NCBI GenBank assembly: GCA_949297715.1
Contig: CASFTJ010000006.1
Location: forward strand, 42,239 to 106,238
DNA: 64,000 bases
Direction: 5' to 3'
Source of the DNA: an uncultured bacterium
GTDB lineage: Bacteria; Cyanobacteriota; Vampirovibrionia; Gastranaerophilales; Gastranaerophilaceae
The translations under genes and the position numbers were made by a program. This document shows, piece by piece, positions 28,605 to 38,284 of this stretch. The notes under the pieces are model-generated. The model was given only the letters and a program-made list of their open reading frames with translations. It ran no database searches and had not been told where the DNA came from. Within the stretch, counting starts at the first letter, position 1; each line of letters begins with the position of its first letter.

Positions 28605-28640
28605 AAGAGGCGGAGCCTGATATTGCAGGCTCCGCCTCTT
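28605..28640 (-). terminator. Intrinsic terminator of ileS
   Basis: A perfect 15-bp stem (28605-28619 with 28626-28640) and 6-base loop, followed on the minus strand by TTTGTATATTTTTT. It sits 14 bases beyond the ileS stop and is among the strongest hairpins in the window. Confidence 0.85.
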
Positions 28641-28654
28641 AATTTATTCAACTA

Positions 28655-31468
28655 TTACTTTATAGCCTCAAGACATTCTTCACAAATTCCATCAGCATTA
28701 AGTTTTCTGTATTTCCAGCAGCGTGCACATTTTTTGCCCTCTGCTTTTGTAACCCAAACAGTATAATCGTCTTCTTTATATTCATTTAAAACATCTGACG
28801 GTTTTTCGTCAGCTACATAAGCCTGTGAAGTTATGAATATATTGCAAAGTTCATCTTCATTTGCTTTTAATACTGCATTATCTTTTACGCTTACATAAAC
28901 CGCAACTTCCAGAGAACTTCCGACTTTTTTATCTGCTCTTAACGGCTCAATTGCACGGCTTACGACTTCACGTGCTTTTAGAATTTGCGTAAATTCTTCA
29001 TCTAATTTTTCATTTTTCCATTCGGATTTTGCTTCAGGCCATTTTGAAAGCAGAATACTTTCTAACCCGCCCTTTTGAGATTCCGGAACACTCATCCAAA
29101 TATCTTCTGCTTGATGAGGCATTACAGGAACAAGCATTCTGACTAAAGCCTGCAATATTTCATACATTACAGTCTGGCAAACTCGACGGGAAATTGATTT
29201 TTTGCCTGCTGTATAAAGTCTGTCTTTTACGATATCCAAGTAGAATGAGCTTAAGTCAACAGCTGCAAAATTTTGAAGATGTTGAAAATATTTGTAAAAT
29301 TCATAATTTTCAAACGCAACGGTTACTTCTTCTATCAGATTGTTGAGTTTGTGAAGCGCAAATTTGTCTAATTCATTCAAATCTTTATATTCTACATAGT
29401 CAACTTTCGGATCAAAATCAAAAAGGTTGCCAAGCAAAAATCTTGCAGTATTTCTTGTTTTCTTAAAGATTTCAACAAGCTGCTTAACTATATTATCACC
29501 GATTTTGGTATCATTTCTGTAATCGACTGACGCTGCCCAAAGTCTTAGAATATCAGCGCCGTAATTCTTTATAATATCATCAGGGCGAATGTAATTTCCC
29601 AAAGACTTTGACATTTTTCTGCCGTCCTCACCGAATACAAAACCGTGAGTTAGAACTGTTTTATATGGAGCCTTACCCTCAGTTGCGACTGAAGTTAAAA
29701 GCGATGATTGGAACCAGCCTCTGTGCTGATCGGAACCTTCCAGATACATTTCGACAGGAGTCGTTCCAAGCTGTTCGCTTCTTTTTTCCACAACAGCTCT
29801 CCAGCTTATACCTGAGTCAAACCAGACATCCATAATGTCATTTTCTTTTCTAAAGTGGTTTTTACCGCATTTCGGGCACTTGAAACCGCTCGGCAAAAGT
29901 TCTTCTGCGCTATACTTAACCCAGGCATCAGAACTTTCTTTTTCAAAAATTTCAGCGATATGATTTATTGTTTCATCAGTTACAATAACTTCACCGCAAT
30001 CTTCGCAATAGAATACAGGAATCGGCACACCCCAAGCTCTTTGACGGGAAATACACCAATCAGTACGCCCTGCAACCATATTTGAAATTCTGCTTTCTCC
30101 GTTTGCAGGAATCCATTTTACATTTTTAATTGCTTCCAGCGCTGCATCTCTGAATTTGTCAACTTTTACAAACCACTGAGGCGTTGCACGATAAATTACC
30201 GGATTTTTGCATCTCCAGCAGTGCGGATAACTGTGGCTTATATCCTGCGCCTTCAATAAAGCTCCGCAATTTTGAAGTTTTTCTATTACAATTTTGTTTC
30301 CTTTGTAATAAGGAACACCTTCAAGATCCTTATCTTGAACCTTTTCCGTCCAAATTCCGCGTCCGTCAAGAGGCGAGAATACTTCAATTCCGTATCTGCA
30401 TCCAACTTCATAGTCCTCTAAACCGTGGCCGGGAGCTGTGTGAACAGAACCTGTACCTGCATCAAGAGTAACATGTTCCCCTAGAATTATCGGCGATTTT
30501 CTGTCGTACAAAGGATGTTTTGTATTCAAAAGTTCAAGATCCTGACCTATGCAAGAGCCGATAACTTTAATATCTTTTTCATCCCATTCGACATCATTTA
30601 AAAATGCACCGAGAAGCTCCTGTGCTGCGACATAAACATCACCTTTATATTCAAAGAAGGTATATTCAAATTTCGGGTGCATACTGATAGCCATATTTGA
30701 CGGAATTGTCCAAGGTGTTGTTGTCCAAATTATTGCGTAAACATCTTTATCAGATTTTCCGCCTAAAATTTTACCGTTAATTTTATTTGTACTTTCTTCA
30801 TCAAACTTAAATCTTACATAAATTGAAGTTGAGGTGTGGTCGGCATATTCAACTTCCGCTTCTGCAAGTGCAGTTTCGCAGGATGCACACCAGTAAACAG
30901 GCTTCATCCCTTTTTCAATGTAACCTTTTTTGTACATTTCGCCAAAAACTCTTATCTGCTCAGCTTCGTATTCTGGTGCAATCGTTAAATACGGATGTTC
31001 CCAATCACCCCAAACGCCAAGACGCTTAAATTCATTTTCCTGACCTTTTAAATTTTTATGCGCAAACTCACGGCATTTCTGACGGAGTTCATAAGGTGTA
31101 ACAGCACTTCTTCCGCCTTTAATCTCTTTTACAACCTTATTTTCAATCGGAAGTCCGTGCCCGTCATATCCGGGAACATAAGGAGCATAAAATCCTCTTT
31201 GAGATTTATACTTGGTTAAAATATCTTTTAAAATTTTATTGAGTGCTGTTCCTACGTGAATTTTTTCACTGCTCAAATACGGCGGCCCGTCATGAAGAAT
31301 AAATTTATTGTTCTTATCTTTATTTGCAACAGATTTTTCGTAAATTCTGTTTTCTTCCCAAAACTTTTGGATTTCAAGTTCTCTTACCGTCGCATTTGCC
31401 CTCATCGCAAGACTTGTCTGCGGGAGGTTCAGGGTGTCTTTAAATTCAACTTTCGTACTTTCACTCAT
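28655..31468 (-). CDS. ileS: Isoleucyl-tRNA synthetase
   Basis: A 937-residue class I synthetase. The HIGH-type motif is 'HVGTALN' near residue 72 and the KMSKS motif is intact ('GRKMSKSLGNYI') near 619. CP1 editing sequences 'TTTPWTIPSN' are present. The C-terminus has the Cys4 zinc motif 'CARCWKYRK' and 'CEEC'. This is the shorter bacterial type with a C-terminal zinc finger. It begins 33 bases after the symporter gene on the same strand. No T-box leader is present in that gap. Confidence 0.98.
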   Translation of the reverse strand: MSESTKVEFKDTLNLPQTSLAMRANATVRELEIQKFWEENRIYEKSVANKDKNNKFILHDGPPYLSSEKIHVGTALNKILKDILTKYKSQRGFYAPYVPGYDGHGLPIENKVVKEIKGGRSAVTPYELRQKCREFAHKNLKGQENEFKRLGVWGDWEHPYLTIAPEYEAEQIRVFGEMYKKGYIEKGMKPVYWCASCETALAEAEVEYADHTSTSIYVRFKFDEESTNKINGKILGGKSDKDVYAIIWTTTPWTIPSNMAISMHPKFEYTFFEYKGDVYVAAQELLGAFLNDVEWDEKDIKVIGSCIGQDLELLNTKHPLYDRKSPIILGEHVTLDAGTGSVHTAPGHGLEDYEVGCRYGIEVFSPLDGRGIWTEKVQDKDLEGVPYYKGNKIVIEKLQNCGALLKAQDISHSYPHCWRCKNPVIYRATPQWFVKVDKFRDAALEAIKNVKWIPANGESRISNMVAGRTDWCISRQRAWGVPIPVFYCEDCGEVIVTDETINHIAEIFEKESSDAWVKYSAEELLPSGFKCPKCGKNHFRKENDIMDVWFDSGISWRAVVEKRSEQLGTTPVEMYLEGSDQHRGWFQSSLLTSVATEGKAPYKTVLTHGFVFGEDGRKMSKSLGNYIRPDDIIKNYGADILRLWAASVDYRNDTKIGDNIVKQLVEIFKKTRNTARFLLGNLFDFDPKVDYVEYKDLNELDKFALHKLNNLIEEVTVAFENYEFYKYFQHLQNFAAVDLSSFYLDIVKDRLYTAGKKSISRRVCQTVMYEILQALVRMLVPVMPHQAEDIWMSVPESQKGGLESILLSKWPEAKSEWKNEKLDEEFTQILKAREVVSRAIEPLRADKKVGSSLEVAVYVSVKDNAVLKANEDELCNIFITSQAYVADEKPSDVLNEYKEDDYTVWVTKAEGKKCARCWKYRKLNADGICEECLEAIK

Positions 31469-31501
31469 CTTATTCTATCCTTCTTTTCTAGTTGTATTTT
31501 A

Positions 31502-32806
31502 TTAATTTCTTTCGTGATTTTTTCTAAAATTTTCGATATCTACGCCAATACTTTCAGCTTTCGATTGCGCTACGAACTCTTTCATTTTATCATAATCAAA
31601 AACTTTTTCCCATCGGGCAATTACAACCGTCGCAACACAGTTGCCGATAAGGTTTACGGTTGTTCTGCCCATATCAAGAATCTGGTCAATTCCAAGCAAA
31701 ATTGCAACACCTAAAATCGGAATATCAAAACTTGCTAAAGTTCCTGCAAGAACTATCAAAGAAACTCTCGGAACCCCAGCAACACCTTTGCTTGTCAACA
31801 TTAAAGCCAGCATTATAATTATCTGCTGATTCAAATCCAAATGAATTCCGACGATTTGAGATGAAAACAAAACCGCCATTGCAAGGTAAAGAGTGCTTCC
31901 GTCAAGGTTAAAAGTATATCCCGTCGGCATAACAAAACCTACTATATTTTTCGGAACTCCAAAGCGTTCCATAATTTCCATAGCCTTAGGAAAAGCAGCC
32001 TCTGAGCTTGCTGTTGTAAATGCCAAAAGTGCCGGCTCCTGCAATGCTCTTAATAAATTTCTGAATGAAATTCTTACAATTTTGCAAACCAAAAACAAAA
32101 CCAATACTACAAAAATTGCAAGCGCAAAATATAATGCACCGATTATTTTAAAATAATTTTTAAGAACAGCAAGTCCGTTTGCGCCGACGGTTGCGGCTAT
32201 TGCACCGAAAATCCCGAGCGGTGCAAAATACATAACGTATTCGGTGAACTTAAACATTATCTGCGAAACGGAATTTAAAACATCCAAAACCGGCTGAGCT
32301 TTCTTGCCGACAGCACAAATTGCAAGCGCAAAAAATATAGAAAACACTACAATTTGAAGCAGATTTCCTTTAGCCATCGAATCAACGATGCTTGTTGGGA
32401 AAATATCCGTAACCATTGCACTAATTGAAGTATGCGCCTGACTTGCGGCAATAACTCCTGCTGCCTGCATTTCTATAGCGTGAGGCGAGGTTCCCGACAC
32501 AAACCCGACACCGGGCTTGAATATATTTCCGACAGTAAGTCCTATAATCAAAGCCAATGTCGTTACAATTTCAAAATAAATAATAGTTTTAAGCCCGATT
32601 TTTCCTAACTTTTTCGCATCACCATGCCCTGCAATTCCAACTACCAAAGTCGAAAACAAAAGCGGAGCTATAATCATCTTAACCATTCGCAGAAAAATTT
32701 CCGCTAACGGTTTCATTTTAACAGCAAAATCAGGGAAAAAATGTCCGACTGCTATGCCTAAAAATAATGCTAAAAATATCAGGGCTGTAAGTCTTGAGTG
32801 TTTCAA
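31502..32806 (-). CDS. Dicarboxylate/glutamate:cation symporter (DAACS family)
   Basis: A 434-residue GltP/DctA-type carrier with about eight membrane helices and two re-entrant loops. The signatures are 'FTTASSEAAFPKAMEIMERF' (hairpin loop 1) and 'PTGYTFNLDGSTLYLAMAV' (TM7/NMDGT-like region, here NLDGS). The start is TTG at 32806, preceded by GAGGTG. The likely substrates are glutamate, aspartate or C4-dicarboxylates, but they cannot be resolved. A TATAAT lies at 32827-32832 and a TTTGTTACAAA motif at 32870-32880 upstream. Confidence 0.9.
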   Translation of the reverse strand: MKHSRLTALIFLALFLGIAVGHFFPDFAVKMKPLAEIFLRMVKMIIAPLLFSTLVVGIAGHGDAKKLGKIGLKTIIYFEIVTTLALIIGLTVGNIFKPGVGFVSGTSPHAIEMQAAGVIAASQAHTSISAMVTDIFPTSIVDSMAKGNLLQIVVFSIFFALAICAVGKKAQPVLDVLNSVSQIMFKFTEYVMYFAPLGIFGAIAATVGANGLAVLKNYFKIIGALYFALAIFVVLVLFLVCKIVRISFRNLLRALQEPALLAFTTASSEAAFPKAMEIMERFGVPKNIVGFVMPTGYTFNLDGSTLYLAMAVLFSSQIVGIHLDLNQQIIIMLALMLTSKGVAGVPRVSLIVLAGTLASFDIPILGVAILLGIDQILDMGRTTVNLIGNCVATVVIARWEKVFDYDKMKEFVAQSKAESIGVDIENFRKNHERN

Positions 32807-32905
32807 AAATTTTCACCTCGGATGATATTATATTACAAACATGAATATCTAAAAAGTTATAAAAAATATTTTGTTACAAAACAGTCATTTATTTAAAATA
32901 TCATG

Positions 32906-32934
32906 TTGCATGACTTTTCAAATTGATGTAGAAT
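32906..32934 (+). promoter_or_regulatory. Predicted promoter of nrdJ
   Basis: TTGCAT (32906-32911), 17-base spacer and TAGAAT (32929-32934), leaving a 5-prime leader of about 85 bases. That leader is too short for a cobalamin riboswitch and shows no B12-box-like sequence. Confidence 0.5.
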
Positions 32935-33026
32935 TGTAGAACAAACCATGCTTTAAATATTTTTATTTATGGGGATGATTTTTTAGTTTTTAATAAGAAG
33001 ACTTGGACTAATAAATGGAGGTTAGT

Positions 33027-35063
33027 GTGAACTTAGTGGAAGAAAAATTGAATTTATCCGAAAACGCAATAAAAGTTCTCGAAAGAAGATACTTAAAACG
33101 AGATAAGGACGGCAATTGTACAGAAACACCGGCTGATATGTTTAAGCGTGTAGCGATGGCGATTGCATCAGGTGATTTAAAATTCGGCAAATCTCAGGCT
33201 GAAGTAGATAAACTTGCTGAACGTTTTTATGATTTTATAACCAAATGTTATTTTATGCCAAACTCTCCAACATTAATGAATGCGGGAAGAGAACTCGGTC
33301 AATTGGCAGCTTGCTTTGTACTGCCTGTTGAAGACAGTTTGGAAGGAATTTTTGAAACAGTTAAAAATACCGCACTAATTCATAAATCAGGCGGCGGAAC
33401 AGGTTTTTCATTTTCAAGACTCCGTCCGAAAAACAGCGTTGTAAAATCAACAATGGGTGTTTCTTCAGGCCCTGTTTCATTTATGGAAGTATTCAACGCC
33501 GCAACCGAAGCCGTTAAACAAGGCGGCACAAGACGCGGTGCTAATATGGGTATTTTAAGAGTTGATCACCCTGATATTTTAGACTTTATCAACTGCAAAT
33601 CAGATAACAATAAATTAAATAACTTCAACATTTCAGTTGCAATTACTGATAAATTCATGGAAGCACTGAAAAAAGGTGAAGATTACGATTTAGTAAATCC
33701 TCAAAACAATCAAGTCGTTGCAAGATTAAATGCTAAAAAAGTATTTGATTTAATTGTTGACGGCGCTTGGAGAAACGGCGAACCGGGTATAATTTTCATC
33801 GACAAAATGAATTCAGACAACCCGACACCTTTGGTAGGCCAAATTGAATCAACAAATCCTTGCGGAGAAGTTCCTCTCTTAGCTTACGAAGCTTGCAACT
33901 TAGGTTCAATTAACTTAGGCAGAATGGTTATTGAAGGCTCAAACGGCCCTGAAATTGATTGGAAAACTCTTGCCGATACAACAAGAACAGCAATAAGATT
34001 TTTGGACAACGTAATTGCCGTAAACAATTATCCGCTTCCGCAGATTTCGGAAATGGTTCAAAACAACCGCAAAATCGGACTTGGCGTAATGGGCTGGGCT
34101 GATATGCTTATGAAAATGGGACTTTCATACAGCTCTGCCGAAGGGACAAAACTTGCTTCTCAAATTATGGAATTTATTGATTACGAATCAAAATGCGAAT
34201 CAATTGAACTTTCAAAAGAAAGAGGCAGATTTAACAACTTTAAAGGAAGCATTTACGACGGTAAAGACTTCTTGTATAACAAATACAAAGGAAAATCCGC
34301 AGGCAAAGTTTCCGACGAACAATGGAAAGAATTGGATTCACAAATTGAAAAATACGGTATCCGTAATGCAACAACAACTTGTATTGCGCCGACCGGTACA
34401 ATTTCAATGATTGCAGGAGCTTCAGGCGGAGTTGAACCTTTGTTCGGACTTGTATTTTCAAGATTAATTATGGACGGAACAGAAATGCTTGAAATCAATC
34501 CGATATTCAAGGAATACGCAATCAAAAACGGATTTTATTCCGAAAGCTTGATGAAAGAAATTGCAAAAACAGGTTCAGTTGCACACATTGCAGGAGTTCC
34601 CGAAAATGCCAAGAAGATTTTCGTAACAGCTCATGATGTTTCACCATACTGGCACGTAAAAATGCAGGCAGCATTCCAGCTTCACACAGACAACGCTGTT
34701 TCAAAAACCGTAAACTTTGAAGAACATGCAACTCGTGAAGATATTGAACAAGCTTACATTTTAGCTTACGAAAACAACCTAAAAGGAATTACCGTTTACA
34801 GAAATAACAGCCGTCAATTCCAACCGATGAATTTGGACGCTAAAAAATCAGAAGCACAGGTTGAAGCAGAAAAGTCAATGAAGACAGTTTCTGAACCTGA
34901 GAAAAAACCTGAAATGACAAATCCGATTAAGGAAACTAAAACGGAAGATTACAACCCGACAGGCGAAATCAAAACCGTTAAATGTCCTGAATGCGGAAAC
35001 GAAATTCAGATGGCAGAAGGTTGCTTCATTTGCCTAAAATGCGGATATTCAGGTTGTTCATAG
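33027..35063 (+). CDS. nrdJ: Adenosylcobalamin-dependent ribonucleotide reductase (class II)
   Basis: A 678-residue class II reductase from GTG 33027, chosen because GGAGG lies 5 bases upstream. ATG 33015 would put that site inside the gene. Motifs include 'PNSPTLMNAGRELGQL', 'GGGTGFSFSRLRP' and 'GGTRRGANMGIL', with the active-site segment 'NPCGEVPLLAYEACNLGSIN' holding the Asn/Cys/Glu set. The C-terminus is a zinc-ribbon ('CPECGNEI', 'CLKCG') ending in the redox Cys tail. It is a single-subunit enzyme needing B12 and no oxygen, consistent with anaerobic life. It is slightly short for the family. Confidence 0.95.
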   Translation: MNLVEEKLNLSENAIKVLERRYLKRDKDGNCTETPADMFKRVAMAIASGDLKFGKSQAEVDKLAERFYDFITKCYFMPNSPTLMNAGRELGQLAACFVLPVEDSLEGIFETVKNTALIHKSGGGTGFSFSRLRPKNSVVKSTMGVSSGPVSFMEVFNAATEAVKQGGTRRGANMGILRVDHPDILDFINCKSDNNKLNNFNISVAITDKFMEALKKGEDYDLVNPQNNQVVARLNAKKVFDLIVDGAWRNGEPGIIFIDKMNSDNPTPLVGQIESTNPCGEVPLLAYEACNLGSINLGRMVIEGSNGPEIDWKTLADTTRTAIRFLDNVIAVNNYPLPQISEMVQNNRKIGLGVMGWADMLMKMGLSYSSAEGTKLASQIMEFIDYESKCESIELSKERGRFNNFKGSIYDGKDFLYNKYKGKSAGKVSDEQWKELDSQIEKYGIRNATTTCIAPTGTISMIAGASGGVEPLFGLVFSRLIMDGTEMLEINPIFKEYAIKNGFYSESLMKEIAKTGSVAHIAGVPENAKKIFVTAHDVSPYWHVKMQAAFQLHTDNAVSKTVNFEEHATREDIEQAYILAYENNLKGITVYRNNSRQFQPMNLDAKKSEAQVEAEKSMKTVSEPEKKPEMTNPIKETKTEDYNPTGEIKTVKCPECGNEIQMAEGCFICLKCGYSGCS

Positions 35064-35090
35064 GAAACGACTTAAATATTAAAAACGTAA

Positions 35091-35123
35091 AAAGGCCTGC
35101 CTAAAAAAGCAGGTCTTTTATTT
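35091..35123 (+). terminator. Intrinsic terminator of nrdJ
   Basis: AAAGGCCTGC (35091-35100) pairs with GCAGGTCTTT (35109-35118) with one G-U, followed by TATTTT. Confidence 0.7.
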
Positions 35124-35241
35124 TGCAAATATAAATTCAAACAATGTAAACTTTCGTAAAAACGCCCTCAAAAACTAGCAATATTTAAAGTATTCCGCAC
35201 TTTATATAATTAAGTGGTGTAATCGGAAAGGTTTGTGCGAA

Positions 35242-35751
35242 ATGAAAACGGAAATGGTTAATACATTAAATTCATCGGTAATCGGCGGAAACTTAGTTCA
35301 ACTTGATAACAAAAACCGTTATCACGTAACAGATAAGAACGGTAAAACAAAAATCTTAACCCGAGATCAGTTTGAAAAAAATATTGAAAAGAATGCAGAT
35401 AAACTTCAAACGGGAGAAGACATCAAATTCAAAAAACCGATGTCATTTTTTTCAAAAGCAATGCTGACACTTTTAGGCGCAGGAACAATTGCCGGCATAA
35501 TTTACCGCAAAGACCTTCTGAAATTTTTCAAATCATCCCAAACTAAAGAAGTTATAAATAATCTTGTAAACAGCGAAAGCGGACAACAAATTAAAAAAGC
35601 AAGCGAAAATATTAAAGATACCGTTGATGATGTAATAAAAAATCCAAAAACTTATGCTCAAAAAATTGACGGTTTTGTAGCAAAATGGACAGAAAAAGGT
35701 ATTAACGGAATTGGTAAAGTAGTTGATTTTATAAAAGGATTTAAAAAATAA
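35242..35751 (+). CDS. Hypothetical protein with one membrane segment
   Basis: A 169-residue protein from ATG 35242 (a TTG at 35233 is the alternative). The N-terminal third is hydrophilic ('HVTDKNGKTKILTRDQF'), then a single hydrophobic helix at about 72-88 ('MLTLLGAGTIAGIIYRKD'), then a long charged region likely helical. The segment GIIYRKDLLKFFK recalls 'GIIGHKNGWFSKG' after the helix of the protein at 49954. No function is recognised. TATAAT at 35205-35210 may be its -10 box. It is monocistronic, with terminators on both sides. Confidence 0.6.
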   Translation: MKTEMVNTLNSSVIGGNLVQLDNKNRYHVTDKNGKTKILTRDQFEKNIEKNADKLQTGEDIKFKKPMSFFSKAMLTLLGAGTIAGIIYRKDLLKFFKSSQTKEVINNLVNSESGQQIKKASENIKDTVDDVIKNPKTYAQKIDGFVAKWTEKGINGIGKVVDFIKGFKK

Positions 35752-35777
35752 AACAGCAACAAAAAATAAGAAAATCT

Positions 35778-35816
35778 AAATCCCTGTGAACGTAAAAATT
35801 TACAGGGATTTTTTAA
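35778..35816 (+). terminator. Intrinsic terminator after the 35242 gene
   Basis: AAATCCCTGT (35778-35787) pairs with ACAGGGATTT (35802-35811), followed by TTTTT. Confidence 0.8.
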
Positions 35817-35833
35817 TGAAAAAAACGTAATTC

Positions 35834-35862
35834 TTTACACAAACAAGGGTTTTATATATAAT
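35834..35862 (+). promoter_or_regulatory. Predicted promoter of uppS-rdgB
   Basis: TTTACA (35834-35839), a 17-base spacer and a perfect TATAAT (35857-35862), 24 bases before the uppS ATG. Confidence 0.7.
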
Positions 35863-35886
35863 GAACAGGCAAAGGAATTAAAAAAT

Positions 35887-36627
35887 ATGTCTGTAGCATT
35901 AGCAGAAGAAAGAATACAAGAAATTGTCAAAGAAACCGCTCTTAAGCACATTGCAATCATAATGGACGGGAACAGACGCTGGGCAAAGGCACACAATTTA
36001 CCCTCAGCCTTCGGACATAAAAAGGGTGTTGATGCACTGAAAGCAACAATGAGAGCCTGCGACGATTTCGGGATAAAATATCTAACAGTCTACGCATTTT
36101 CGACCGAAAATTGGAATCGAAAACCTGAAGAAGTTTCATTTCTGATGGATTTACTCGGAACAACACTTCAGAATGAGCTTAAGGAAATGCACGAAAACAA
36201 TGTTGTAATAAATTTCATCGGTGACACTACAAAATTAAGCGAAAAACTTCAAAAGATATTAAAAAACTCAGTTGAAACAACAAAAAACAACACTGGCGTA
36301 AACCTTCAAATAGCCTTTAATTACGGGGCAAGAGATGAGATAGTTTATGCAGTTAAAAACATCTGTAAAAAAGTTCAATCAAAAGAGCTTTCTATTGATA
36401 AAATAACCGAAGATATAATATCAAATAATTTATACACAAAAAACATTCCCGATCCTGATTTGCTAATCCGAACAGGCGGAGAGATGAGGGTTTCGAATTA
36501 TCTTTTATGGCAGATAGCATACAGCGAGTTTATAGTTACCAAAAGATACTGGCCTGAATTTGACAAAAAAGCACTTGCTGAAGCCATTTTAGAGTTTGAC
36601 GGCAGACAAAGACGCTACGGAAAATAA
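35887..36627 (+). CDS. uppS: Isoprenyl transferase (undecaprenyl diphosphate synthase)
   Basis: A 246-residue cis-prenyltransferase. The catalytic Asp lies in 'IIMDGNRRWAKAHN' (residues 24-37), 'FSTENWNRKPEEV' follows, and the C-terminal block is 'IRTGGEMRVSNYLLWQIAYS'. It elongates farnesyl diphosphate to C55 undecaprenyl diphosphate, the lipid carrier for peptidoglycan and surface polysaccharides. The gene is 18 bases upstream of rdgB. Confidence 0.97.
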   Translation: MSVALAEERIQEIVKETALKHIAIIMDGNRRWAKAHNLPSAFGHKKGVDALKATMRACDDFGIKYLTVYAFSTENWNRKPEEVSFLMDLLGTTLQNELKEMHENNVVINFIGDTTKLSEKLQKILKNSVETTKNNTGVNLQIAFNYGARDEIVYAVKNICKKVQSKELSIDKITEDIISNNLYTKNIPDPDLLIRTGGEMRVSNYLLWQIAYSEFIVTKRYWPEFDKKALAEAILEFDGRQRRYGK

Positions 36628-36645
36628 GAATTTAAAAGGAGTTTT

Positions 36646-37224
36646 ATGAAGATAATAATAGCCACCCAAAACCCGCATAAAGTAGAGGAAATAAGAGAAA
36701 TCGCCCGCCTTTACAATTTAACTGGGGTAGAGTTTGAAGCAATTGACAGCAGTTTAGATTTTAACCCTGATGAAAACGGGCAGACTTTTGAAGAAAACTC
36801 TTTTATAAAGGCCAAAGAAGCGAACCGCCTGACAGGAGAATACACGCTTGCAGATGATTCAGGTCTATGCGTTGAAGCACTTGAAGGTGCCCCAGGGATT
36901 CACTCTGCAAGATATGCAGACACCGCACAAAAAAGAATTGACAAACTGCTTGATGCACTTAAAAATTCACAAAATCGCAAAGCTAAATTTGTCTGCGCAC
37001 TCACTCTTATAAACCCCTCAGGCGACGTAGAATTTACGACAAGAGGTGAATGCCTTGGAGAAATTGCAACCACACAATCAGGCAACCATGGATTTGGTTA
37101 TGATCCTGTGTTTTTAGTTGATGGAACCTCCAAAACAATGGCAGATATGGCAGAAGATGAAAAAAACAAAATTTCCCACAGAAGCCGTGCTATGCAAAAA
37201 CTTTTTGATTATTTGAAAAAATAA
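36646..37224 (+). CDS. rdgB: XTP/dITP diphosphatase (RdgB/HAM1 family)
   Basis: A 192-residue house-cleaning nucleotidase. Motifs are 'TQNPHKVEEI' at residues 6-15 (substrate loop), 'ADDSGLCVEALEGAPGIHSA' with the metal-binding acidic residues, 'GFGYDPVF' and 'SHRSRA' near the C-terminus. It hydrolyses non-canonical purine triphosphates such as XTP and dITP to keep them out of DNA. An AAAAGGAG ribosome site precedes the ATG. Confidence 0.96.
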   Translation: MKIIIATQNPHKVEEIREIARLYNLTGVEFEAIDSSLDFNPDENGQTFEENSFIKAKEANRLTGEYTLADDSGLCVEALEGAPGIHSARYADTAQKRIDKLLDALKNSQNRKAKFVCALTLINPSGDVEFTTRGECLGEIATTQSGNHGFGYDPVFLVDGTSKTMADMAEDEKNKISHRSRAMQKLFDYLKK

Positions 37225-37239
37225 ACCTTATTTTTATGC

Positions 37240-37252
37240 GATAATTTTTGTA
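37240..37252 (+). promoter_or_regulatory. Extended -10 box placing the hydE transcript start at its ATG
   Basis: TGC-GATAAT (hexamer 37240-37245) starts 12 bases before the hydE ATG (37252). No ribosome site and no good -35 is present. This suggests an extended -10 promoter giving a leaderless mRNA. Confidence 0.45.
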
Positions 37253-38265
37253 TGCAAAATCTTATTGATAAAGCAAAAAAAGAACATTCTCTTACAAAAT
37301 CAGAAATTGTTGAAATATTAAAAGACAATTCCGTAAATGACTATCTTTTTAAATCCGCAGACGAAGTAAGAAAAAAATTTAAAGGCGATGCAGTTTATTT
37401 AAGAGCCTTAATTGAATTTTCAAATATTTGCAGATGCAATTGCTGCTACTGCGGAATACGACGTGATAATAAAAATATTGAGCGCTATAGACTTGAAAAA
37501 GATGAAATAATAAAACTTGCAAATTTTGCAATCCAATCAGGTTACAAAACTATCGTTCTTCAAAGCGGAGAAGATTTGTTTTTTAAAGCGGATTATCTTG
37601 CAGAAATTATAAAAGAAATTAAAAAATCAGATGTCGCAATAACCTTAAGCATAGGTGAAAGAACCTTTGAAGAATACAAAATCCTAAAAGAAGCCGGAGC
37701 CGACAGATTTTTACTTCGAATTGAGACAACTGACGAAAATTTATACAAAAAAATGCACCCTAATATGGATTTTGCAAACAGAAAAAGATGTTTATATGAT
37801 TTAAAAAAACTCGGATTTGAAACAGGAACAGGCTCTCTTATAGGGCTTCCGGGGCAAACTCTGGAAAGTCTTGCAGAAGATATTTTATTCTATAAAGAAC
37901 TTGATGCTGATATGATAGGTATAGGGCCTTTGATTGTTCATCCTGAAACACCTTTAAAAAACGAAAAAAACGGGGATTTAATTTTGGCAATAAAAGTTTT
38001 AGCCCTAACCCGCCTGCTTTTACCCGATATAAATATTCCTGCGACAACTGCGATGGAAACACTTCATCCTCAAGGCAGAATTATGGCACTTCAATCAGGT
38101 GCAAACGTTATTATGCCAAATATCACGTTTGAAAAATGCAAAAAAAATTACGAAATCTATCCGAACAAAGCTTCTGTGGATTATTCAAAATTGCAAACTG
38201 ATCTTAAAACCATCGGGCGAAAAATTTCTGGCCGAAAAGGTTACAGGAAAGACTTCTTAAATTAA
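37252..38265 (+). CDS. hydE: [FeFe]-hydrogenase H-cluster radical SAM maturase HydE
   Basis: A 337-residue radical SAM protein. The CX3CX2C cluster motif is C60-C64-C67 within '[13 protein letters not shown]', the HydE pattern. '[10 protein letters not shown]' and '[15 protein letters not shown]' follow. HydE acts with HydF and HydG to build the diiron subcluster of [FeFe]-hydrogenase, so the organism probably makes H2. Biotin synthase and PylB are relatives but fit less well. HydF, HydG and the hydrogenase are not in this window. cysK follows by 19 bases. Confidence 0.88.
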   Translation: MQNLIDKAKKEHSLTKSEIVEILKDNSVNDYLFKSADEVRKKFKGDAVYLRALIEFSNICRCNCCYCGIRRDNKNIERYRLEKDEIIKLANFAIQSGYKTIVLQSGEDLFFKADYLAEIIKEIKKSDVAITLSIGERTFEEYKILKEAGADRFLLRIETTDENLYKKMHPNMDFANRKRCLYDLKKLGFETGTGSLIGLPGQTLESLAEDILFYKELDADMIGIGPLIVHPETPLKNEKNGDLILAIKVLALTRLLLPDINIPATTAMETLHPQGRIMALQSGANVIMPNITFEKCKKNYEIYPNKASVDYSKLQTDLKTIGRKISGRKGYRKDFLN

Positions 38266-38284
38266 AAACGAAAGGAATTTTTTA

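Noticed and set aside
31469..31501. T-box leader of ileS
   Set aside because: The gap to the upstream gene is 33 bases, too short for a T-box, and no GGUGG-type sequence is seen.
32941..33026. Cobalamin riboswitch before the B12-dependent reductase
   Set aside because: The leader after the predicted promoter is only about 85 bases and lacks a B12-box-like segment; a B12 riboswitch needs about 200.
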